This document shows, piece after piece, positions 55,807 to 64,000 of a DNA stretch of 64,000 nucleotides (position 1 is the first letter of the stretch; each line of letters starts with the position of its first letter). The notes under the pieces were generated by a model that ran no database searches, was not told the DNA's origin, and was given only the letters and a program-made list of their open reading frames with translations. The stretch is from positions 868,001 through 932,000 of the forward strand of contig JAMYHL010000003.1 of NCBI GenBank assembly GCA_025531455.1, in the 5' to 3' direction. This DNA is from Apiotrichum sp. Y4204 (Eukaryota > Basidiomycota > Tremellomycetes > Trichosporonales > Trichosporonaceae). A program made the position numbers and the translations under genes.

Positions 55807-57469
55807 CCGACTTGCAGGTGGCTGCACGAAATGTCTCCACAGCCTGCCTTATCGGGTCCGAGCTGGCCAAAGTACCATTTAGCCATCTATTGAGCCACAA
55901 TCAAGCCATGATCCATTATGCATTTGGCGTGGCTAACAACGTGACCGCCGTGACAGCCCGCCATTGGCGTCATCCCTCTGCCGCGCTAAATGGCTATAAT
56001 AAGCAAAGGAGCGGGCAGGGGCTGGTGTTAAGTGCACTTATCTACGCCTGTGCTCTGATAATGTCAGGTTTGCTGGCCCGCTGCAACACGCTCAACCAGC
56101 GATTGTTCACCACCGTAGATGTGGATGCACTTGCGGAGGCTGGAAGGGTGACATGAGGTTCTGGTGGTGGAGGTGCCTGGATTCCGCACCTCCTGTCTTA
56201 CCGCACCCGCGCTGCACCACGCGGACCGCCTTTCCGGATGGCCGGGTTGTTGGCATATACGGTGGCCGGATAGGGTTAGAGATTGTATGATGCAATGCTT
56301 GGTGGAGCCTCGCCACCTCCGGCATCTCTGTTCGGGATAGTTGGCGCCCCGACGGCCGCCGGTAGGCGGGAGACGGGGCACTTAGCAGCTGGCGGTCCTC
56401 AGGTGTTCAGCTGACGATGGACTGCCGGGACCGAGGCCGAGGGGGCGACGTTGTTCTCAATTAGTTCGGCATCGGCATGTTCGGTGGTTGGCCCAGTACC
56501 GCCTCCCGCAGGCTGGGCAGCAGAGGGGTCGGGCACTGATCCAGGAGATTATTGGGTGGTAAGGGCCGAGGTTCCAATCTACGTATCAGGGGGACGGGGG
56601 AGCCAAGAGCGACATTATTTGTGCGGCGCGTGCAGCGCGTTGCATACTAGTACTGCTTCCGCAGAGTGCAGAACATAGCTTATACACACTGAAATCGCAG
56701 TGCCGTGAGAGGGTTAAAAGAACCCAAAGGCCAGCAAAAAAAAAAAGTGCACATTGAATTGGGTCCTGGATTCCAGTTGGTCCTATCCTCGTCATCGGTC
56801 ACCCACCCCTGCATCCACCCAGCACAGCCATCCACATTTCCACATCCACAGCGTACAGCCACGCGTCCACTATCGCTGATATTGATCGACGCACACATCT
56901 CCATCACCATCATTGTCGCCGTCACCGACACCAGCAACCCCGCACGCCCGCGCTCCACACTCGTTCACTCCGGTTTCCAGACTGGCGCCCGTCGGCTCCA
57001 CCCTTTGCGCCCGCTGCATCGACGTAGACTCCAACATCACGAGCTCCCAAGTGTCGTGCGACCTCGTGTGTCGTGCGACCCCGTCCCGCCTTTGGTCGCC
57101 ACCACCTACAGACCGATAATCTGTCTTTCAGGCGTGTCAGCGATCAGCTAGTCTGGTCCGCTGAGACATCCTTTCCAGTTTTGGTCCTGTTGCCGCCCGA
57201 GGAACAATTAATCTACTTAATTCCCCACATTCCTGCAGCGTCCTCCGCTCGCGACCACCCTCTTCCGCAAACAGCAAGACCGAAACCGGTGTCGCGCGCC
57301 TCAACCCGCAACTGATCGTTCCTGTGGGGAGAACATTTGTGTTGCAGCCACCCGAGAGCAGTTGAGAGCAGCCAGAACACAGCAGAAACCAAACGCGAGA
57401 ACGAGTTGTCTGTGCGCCGCCGATTACCCTTGCGCGGAGACAAGTTTGCCCCGCCCCGACTTCCCCACA

Positions 57470-57577
57470 ATGCAGCCGTCGATCCAGAGTGACAGCGTCC
57501 ACATCCACAATTTCGTCTTCAACACCATCAAGGCGTCCGCTGCCATTGTCACTCCTGGCCCCACCGGCAGCCCGTGA
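57470..57577 (+). other. Small ORF (35 codons) in the NT-C2 leader
   Basis: ATG in CCACA-ATG-C context, encoding a 35-residue peptide that starts MQPSIQSDSVHIHNF and ends TGSP. It is not repetitive, unlike other leader frames. It may be an upstream ORF of the NT-C2 gene or a separate small protein. It has no CaaX box, so a lipidated mating pheromone is unlikely. Confidence 0.3.
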
Positions 57578-57683
57578 TCCTCGATCTGCGGTCTGTTCCC
57601 CGACCGACATCCCCAAAGAATTGAACAACGACAATCACGGCTCTCGTGCACTCCCCCTCAATTCGACTTTGCACTCGTTCAAA

Positions 57684-57684
<1 letters not shown>

Positions 57685-57738
<54 letters not shown>
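57685..57738. repeat. TC dinucleotide microsatellite
   Basis: About 27 perfect TC/CT units in the predicted 5' leader of the NT-C2 gene, about 310 bp before its ATG. Long pyrimidine tracts are frequent in fungal leaders; this is the longest in the window. Confidence 0.9.
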
Positions 57739-57740
<2 letters not shown>

Positions 57741-58048
57741 CACACGTTCCATCCCCATCCGTACGGATCTCGTGTTGCACGTCTCGCACCTCGTCGACAC
57801 AACTCTCACGCTCCTACTACAATCAACAGGCGTGCGACCGCGAGGACAGGACTCACACTTGGACTGTCATTCCCTCCGGTCGCAGCCGCCGTCATCGTTC
57901 GCACCCAGTCAAGAGCTTATCGGGCTTGTCACCAGATTGTCAGCCGCAGCTCAGAACCATTCGCAGAGCTCCGCTTCCTATCGAGCCATCCACCTTAATC
58001 ACCAACCCGTCGCTCACCCACCCCCACTCACCGATTCCCTGAGCAGCC

Positions 58049-60544
58049 ATGGCAGCAACAGTATCTCTCCCGCCATCGAGGCCGCCGTCGATAAGGGCTC
58101 AGGCTCCGACTCCGCTGAGCCATACGCCTCCCCCACACACTCCCCCACCTCCAAAGGCAGCACCGAACGCCGTTCTGCCTCAGGTCAACTCGTCAAAGTT
58201 CAAGAGCAGACTACGGAACATGTTTGAGACCCCATCGACCGCGACGTTCTCTGTCAACGTGACGATCCATGAGCTAGGAAACGTCCCACAACTCGATGGT
58301 AAATTTGCGGTCAGATGGAAATTTCGAGGACACCGACCACATGACGCGGACCGCATGCTTCAGAATCCAGTCCTGCGCCGCAATCCCAGTCTGATCAGCG
58401 ATAGCAAGAGTGTCAAGTCGGTGAAGAAGAGCTCTAGCATGTTGAGCATGCGCACGGCATCGTCCGCTTCCGTCTCGACAACAACGAGCGCTTCCCCAAC
58501 AAGGGGGAAGAACCGCACCCCAGTTCCGCTTGCTAAGGTGCCTCATCACTCGGCATCCCTCCCTCCCCCATCACATTCGACGCTTCAGTTGCCCCGCGAA
58601 CCCCAGAAGAAGGCAACCGATCCCACCCCTCTCCGTCAGAGCACCAAGCCTGTTGACGTCGATCCAACCCGCCGCGTCGTCGAAGAACCAGGAGGTATGG
58701 CTGCTGCCGGTAGCTTTGGGGGAGTTGATACAGATGCTACTCTGAGAGGGCCGCGAGGGGGCCGCTCCGCGACAATGGAAACGTCAACGACCGAAACGTC
58801 AACGTCCACGGAGGCCTCTGACCCGACCCCGAGACCGGAACCTTCGGTGCGCTCCGGCAAGATTTGCCACGGGCTAGGGCCGCGGTCGAACGCACCCTCA
58901 ATAGTCTCCACTCTGGACTCAACACGCGCCCCCTCTCGCGCCTCCACTCGTTCCGACCAATCTATCCCATCGGTGCTCATCAGCGGTCATGGCCGATCGG
59001 CCACATATCCAGGTCCTGGTATCGAGCCTGACTTTGACTCAGACGAACGGAAGGGACGGACCCCAATCCGTGCGATTCGTGCGCATTCAGTGGCATGGGA
59101 ATACAAGCTTCACACTGTGCTTCGCATTCCACTCGGGAAGCATGTCGAGGTTGCGCAGACCTCGAGGAAGGGAACGGTCACTCCTAAGGCGACATTGCCC
59201 ATTCTTGGCGGAGGCCCCTTGAGCGACTCGAGCCTCAAGCTGGACATTGAACGTGTCGACGAACGTGGCGAGGGTCAAAAGACAGGCTCTGGACAAGATG
59301 TCCTGTTTGGCTACGTTAACATTGACCTTGCGCCCTTCGCCGACCTGGGGCCTGTAACGCGCAAGTTTCTCCTCAAGTACAGTAAGACGAACGCCACCAT
59401 AAGAGTAAGTGAGACGTGCTTGTGTAAGGTCTGACATTGCAGGTCACCATCGATGTTCGTTACATTGGCGGCGAGCAGGCCTGGGTCGCACCTCCCATGG
59501 CAGAGGGTCACCTGGTGCAGGGCCTCTCAGAGCTCACTGGCGACGAACGTGCGTTTCCACATCACAACGCAATCTAACTGACAAGCAGCGCAATTGCGGC
59601 CTACCGCGTCCATCTCTTCTGGTTCCGACAACTCGGCGGCTTCTGCCCGACCGTTTGGCCATTCCGCGCTACATGTGAATGCAGTTCAGGCGAACCTGGC
59701 TGCCGTCGCCACAGCCAAACACCAGTACCGCAGTTACGAACACCATCTGCGGCCGGAGACCACCAAAAGGGAGGCTTCACAGCGCAAATCTATGTCGCAA
59801 GACTCGTATTCCCGCTCCACAGCGTCGTCCAATGGTCAGAAGCAAGCGGTGTCGCCAGCGGCGGGACAATCCCAGGCCAGCTGGTCCCCGGGTGCATCTT
59901 CGTTCGGTAACTCGCCTCCCACCAGCAATCCGGAAGGAGTCTTGACCTGTTCACCGGAATCGACGCCCAACTTGTTCCACAAAAGCTTGTCGCTCTCACC
60001 CGGTTACACACCCGTCCTCTTACAGGTGACGCCGGCCTCACACAATTCTACATTCAACTCTGGTCTGTCACCTATTGCGTCGCCAACAGAATTTGGTGCT
60101 CCGCTCTCTTCCGTCGTCAGCAACGGAGCGGCACCGTTCCCCCACTTGGCACCGATCACTTCAAACCTCGACATTGACACTCCATGCGACAGCTTGGGTA
60201 ACCGGTATTCAGCCATGTCACCCGACATGATGTCCGCCAGCTTCCAGCGCCGCCATTCGCAGTTCACGCACTCTACAGAAACGCAGGACATGCCGCCGGA
60301 TATGATTATCGAAGCGCTCTTCAACCCGCGCCCTGCGGACGAGAACTCGCCGTTCACCTACATTCCCAGCATCGAAGAAGAGGTGGAGCCCGAGTATGAA
60401 GAGATGACGGATGAGGACTTTACGCCCCAGCCAGAAGGCCAGATGCGGCGCGACGCCACGATGCCCGCCACTGGCCAACCCCACTCCCACTGGAAGCGGA
60501 TCATTCGCCGCCGCCACGTCAGTTCGCCTCTCCATCGTTCATGA
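58049..60544 (+). CDS. NT-C2 (EEIG1/EHBP1-type) domain protein (805 aa)
   Basis: Protein with an N-terminal C2 domain of the EEIG1/EHBP1 class, probably a membrane- or cytoskeleton-linked scaffold; precise role unknown. Exons: 58049-59404, 59443-59548, 59589-60544 (introns 38 and 40 nt; phases agree). After a Pro-rich start and a basic helix (NSSKFKSRLRNMF), the C2 domain begins at about residue 65 with TATFSVNVTIHELGNVP and KFAVRWKFRGHR. It is interrupted by about 225 disordered Ser/Thr/Pro residues. It resumes at about residue 335 with RTPIRAIRAHSVAWEYKL, RIPLGKHVEV, SSLKLDIERV, FGYVNIDLAPFADLGPVTRKFLL and VTIDVRYIGGE (in exon 2). The C-terminal half is Ser/Pro-rich with an acidic patch (IPSIEEEVEPEYEEMTDEDF) and a basic end. 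Confidence 0.88.
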
Positions 60545-63500
60545 ACACACGAGCGGGTGTCGGCTCAAGGGTCAACTCCGACCCAGTAGGGAACCATACA
60601 GCACACACATACATACACACATCCTCATAGACACACACCTACCAACACAGTTGTCAGTACTCCTCTGAAGTGACGATGCGTTGTCAAGCCACCAACATCC
60701 CATTGTTTGTATTACCAATGCATTACATTCTGCCTCTTGCGAGCTGAACCCAACATTTGTGAGGGTAACACTTCCTTGCAATGCGTCGCATTTGGATGGT
60801 TTGACGAAGCTGAGCTCACCGACCTGCATCGAGTCGCACATATAAGACTTACAGATACAGCGCCGCGTTGCCAGTCAGCTGTCTGGAGACCCGCTTATCC
60901 AGCTCGCGATTGTATCATATCCGAGCTTGTTCGCGGGGGATCGCAGAAGGCCGCCGACGGTTGACGAGGACCCCCTGGGATCAAGTATAAACAAAGTGAC
61001 CTGCTCTCGCGATCGACTTGAGGTGCTGACGAGGATAAGGAAAGAAAGCTCCGAGCCACGACACGACGCGATCCTGTACTGCACTATGGAAACACTCATC
61101 TGCACGGCTGTCGCACACTCGACCTGTTCGGCCTGCTCGGCATTCAATGCGTATGCTCGGTATTGCCAGGCCCACTCCAGGGGTGGCCGGGTGCCTCACG
61201 TCATGAGAACAAGGGGCGCCCGGTGTATCCAGCTTCTCGAGTTGTCTGTCGGATGTGCTTGACGGACAGTTCTTTCCGGAAGTCGACCTCGAGGAACTGG
61301 AGGAACACCGGGGATCGAGGGACAGGAACGCGCCGAGTGCATGTCGTGTTGCTAGCTGTCGCACGATTGATCATTCACACCGGGCCCACTTTTCGCCAGC
61401 TCCTCGCCGACCCCAAAGTGACCTCGTAATGGGAGGTGTCTGTGCCTGTCGTCCAATGGGATGACAACAGTTCGACAGTCAGGGTCAGAGTGACCATGCA
61501 CCATCTCCCGTCTGCTTATCAACGCGACCGACCTGTTCACGAAGGGGAAAAAAGTCAACCGAACCGCGTTCTGGGAGCGGGAAGATGGGATCGGGATCTC
61601 GTCGCACGCGGCGCGCGTCGCGAGGTACGCTCGACAGGCACTGCCATTAAGCTCTGGCGTCCGGTGTTGGCACCGTTGCCTGTTGCCTGTAAGCTGTTGT
61701 TGTGTAGGGGCGTAAGCATGGCCCGCCGACCGGAGGATAAGATGACGGCAGCGATTACACGAGGCCGGTGAGAGAACTGGGAGGATAACGTGTGTGAGAG
61801 ACAATGTCAGATGGAAAAGCTTAGTTGCTCTTGCTCGATTTGGCATTCTTGAAAACGCAGTCGTGTTTGTAGCCAAATCACAAACCAGAAGCGGGACTTC
61901 CGGTCGGGGGTTGCAGACGGGGCAGTGCAGGCATGTGAGCGGTTGTCAGTGGATGGATAAGTGCAGTGGCCGACATGGCTGAGATTCGTTGAGATATGCT
62001 GTGCGGTCATCATGCCTCAATCAGCGACCTTGGTGACTGACGCCGCTACGTCGTATCATGGCTCCCAGGATGGTGATACGTGATGGGGCAATCTACCAAC
62101 TCTGTTTCCCGGTGCGTTTCGGGGATGAGCGGTGTGCCGACGGCCGACGATCGTCGCAGCTGCGCTCGATGTTTACACCGCTGTCGAGACCAGACTCATG
62201 AGGAGGAAGCTCTGTCGGAAGAGCCGAGAGGTACCAGTCCAAGCAGCGCTCATGGGGGAGCAGTCTGGCGACAGCGAGGCACTGCCGAGCCTTGTGTAGC
62301 TCCTGCACAGCTGCACAAGGTGGAGAATGTTACGGGCAGCTGCAGATAGAGAGAAACCGCGACGCAGCAGGGATCCATGTCGTCAGATCGGTATGGCCGG
62401 GTACCTGCATGGCAAGGACACATGTGAACCACAACATGAAAGGCTGGTTCGTCCGGCGTCAGCGCCCGATCGGTCACACCGGTCGACGAGGACGGCAGGT
62501 GGCGGTAGTGGCCGCTGGCTGGAGAGGGGAAGATGTGGTTTATAGGCTGTGCACGACACACAGCACAGGGGCGGGAAGAAGGCAATGAGCCACGAGGTGG
62601 GAAAGCCGACCTTGCTTTGCATAACATGGAATTCTGTGGTGCTTCGAGACCACGCGCCCAGTATCGTGTTTGGGCGGATCGCCATTCGCCACTCGTCACT
62701 CGCCACCCACCATTCTCGCCACCGACCACTCGCCGCTCCCAGCCGGTCGTTGCCGTCTCCTCATCACGCTGGCCGGCTGGCACAGGGGTAGGGGACGAAT
62801 AGGAAGCACCCGCAAGGCATAGGACATGGAACAATGACGACAGACGGGGCCGATGCTTCAAGGTTTGTACACTCGACATGATACAGACTCGTCGCCGAGC
62901 TTATTCCCAATCGCCAGGCGACGTTTTCGAGCTTGTGTGCATGTGAGCCTGGGAGCGAAGTCTGATCGAAAGCCTGGGACCGCCCAGGCGCGCCGGCGCG
63001 CCAGGCTCCAGACCGCCCGCGACCGCCCGAGACTCGGGACTCGAGACTCGAGACTCGCGCCGAACTGAGCTTACTGAGTTTGCGGAGCATCCTGAGCCTG
63101 TCGGCATTTGAGCCGGGTGTGCGTGAGCCTGTGTGAGCGTGCCCCACCCAGTAGCCAGTAGGATTCAGCCGCCGTGAGTCTGTTGTGCCCTTCTGAGTGG
63201 ATTAGCCTTTGGCTTCGGACATGAGATGAGATATGATGAGCAAGACCCTGCACGCAAGATTCGCAAGATTGGTATCCTGGCAGCAGTCAGATGCGACGCT
63301 GTCAACATGCCCAGTATCTCGAGATAATGCTGAAAATTGCGGCAACTGCCCACACGTACATGCCACCACGGATGCCGAGATGGAAGGCTGAGTTCGCGCT
63401 AGAAGACTTGTCTGGTAGAATATGGGAGACGTTGTGGTGTTGCACCTTGCCAGGCAGGGAGAGGTGAGCGCGCCTGCCGACAGTAGAAGCTCCTGTGCCG

Positions 63501-64000
63501 AGATGGCTCTGTTCGTGGTCTGTAGGCAGGCCAGTGTGGCCCCAGTCGTGCAATCGTCAGTACAATCAGTGGACGGACCTGGGGGACCTGAAATGGTCCT
63601 GATATTCGGGCCTGACTGGGAGGGTGTGATGGCTCCGGAAATGTGAATCAGCAAGTTCCCTCGCGTCATCGTAATGCTCCCAAATTCTATCAACGTCGCG
63701 GTATGTGACTTAAAGCTCGCTACCACACCCTTCGTCAGGAAACTGGGCTCGTTGCAGAATGGAACGACCGCCGGCATCTTCCAAACGTGGACGAGCGATT
63801 GCGGCCGTCTGCTCATCATAGTCGCCGAAGCGCAGTCCGAAGCGCTGTTCAAAGCCCGACAGGTTAGGCCGAGTCGTCACCAGTCGTCACTGGTTTGCAG
63901 ACTATCAAATTGCTCAGGAAAAGACACATGCAAAAGCAGTCCAATTACTACTACTACTAAGGTACGGTTGGAATTAATGACGCACTGGTCGTGCGTGCAC
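60545..64000. other. Gene-poor right end, no supported gene
   Basis: 3.45 kb after the NT-C2 gene. Many overlapping 60-210-codon frames occur without family motifs. Simple repeats include an imperfect ca/cacat run (60600-60645) and gactcgggactcgagactcg units (63030-63060). Base composition is more even than in the coding regions. Confidence 0.45.
63202..63819 (-). CDS. Unassigned open frame (about 205 codons)
   Basis: Minus-strand frame that opens with two ATG codons near 63819 (MMSRRPQSLVHVWKMP) and runs to a stop at 63202. It is rich in Ser, Thr, Cys and Ala with no signal peptide, domain or repeat that I recognise. The opposite strand also holds open frames. It may be a chance ORF or one exon of a gene crossing the window edge. 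Confidence 0.15.
   Translation of the reverse strand: MMSRRPQSLVHVWKMPAVVPFCNEPSFLTKGVVASFKSHTATLIEFGSITMTRGNLLIHISGAITPSQSGPNIRTISGPPGPSTDCTDDCTTGATLACLQTTNRAISAQELLLSAGALTSPCLARCNTTTSPIFYQTSLLARTQPSISASVVACTCGQLPQFSALSRDTGHVDSVASDCCQDTNLANLACRVLLIISHLMSEAKG

Larger units (their letters stand above)
54755..58048. other. Intergenic and long 5' leader of the NT-C2 gene
   Basis: About 3.3 kb. The left part (54755-56700) holds GATC-rich motifs near 55265-55290 and a perfect 16-bp tandem duplication (55775-55806). The right part (56750-58048) is C-rich and leader-like, includes a TC microsatellite (57685-57738) and a 35-codon ORF (57470-57577). No multi-exon gene was found. Confidence 0.45.

Noticed and set aside
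57470..57577. Mating pheromone precursor
   Set aside because: The small peptide lacks the C-terminal CaaX motif expected of basidiomycete lipopeptide pheromones.
1..64000. Transposon, viral insertion, CRISPR array or biosynthetic cluster
   Set aside because: No transposase, integrase, reverse transcriptase, terminal repeats, spaced palindromic repeats or polyketide/peptide synthase motifs were seen.

Overview
This window comes from the nuclear genome of a fungus, most likely a basidiomycete yeast of the Tremellomycetes. A Trichosporonales-type genome would fit, but the species cannot be fixed from the sequence. The evidence is GC-rich coding DNA, densely packed genes on both strands, many very short spliceosomal introns (mostly 32-51 nt, with GTGAGT/GTRNGT donors and a CTNAC branch point 4-10 nt before the 3' AG), and a set of single-copy fungal housekeeping genes.

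Layout from left to right: a small Pro/Ser-rich ORF of unknown function (478-1176, +); DBP4 rRNA-processing helicase (3361-6000, -); a conserved-looking protein of unknown function (6613-8019, +), divergent from DBP4 and convergent with SNF5; SNF5 of the SWI/SNF complex (8211-13304, -); SUB2 mRNA-export helicase (16520-18372, +), convergent with an Age2/SMAP-type ArfGAP (18697-20460, -); an Och1-like GT32 mannosyltransferase (22487-24881, +); an intron-containing tRNA-Lys(UUU) (25227-25327, +); a very large CAF120-like PH-domain protein (26359-32248, -); ribosomal protein eL27 (35326-35988, -); ATG13 (38741-41804, +), convergent with 3-phosphoglycerate dehydrogenase (42386-43895, -); the chitin-synthase export chaperone CHS7 (45226-46788, -); a secreted ricin-B-type lectin (49503-50526, +); two tandem intron-containing tRNA-Ser genes with different anticodons (51180-51283 and 51518-51621, -); an Mpv17/SYM1 protein (51836-52963, -); a short-chain dehydrogenase (53633-54754, -); and an NT-C2 domain protein (58049-60544, +). 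The last 3.4 kb has no gene I can defend.

The genes do not form a metabolic cluster. They are a typical shuffled fungal set covering RNA metabolism (DBP4, SUB2, CAF120, tRNAs, eL27), chromatin (SNF5), secretion and cell wall (ArfGAP, GT32, CHS7), autophagy (ATG13), serine synthesis (SER3-type) and mitochondria (SYM1). I see no virus, transposon, CRISPR array or secondary-metabolite cluster.

The most unusual feature is exon architecture. Two neighbouring genes, SYM1 and the short-chain dehydrogenase, can only be assembled to match their families by using micro-exons: a 3-nt exon encoding one Gly in SYM1, and a 7-nt exon carrying the catalytic Tyr of the dehydrogenase YxxxK motif. Also notable are the tRNA-Ser pair, a 424-nt intron right after the DECD box of SUB2, in-frame stop-free introns in CAF120, a minimal upstream ORF before ATG13, and several GATC-dense intergenic patches. 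All exon models were built by eye from splice signals, reading phase and family motifs.
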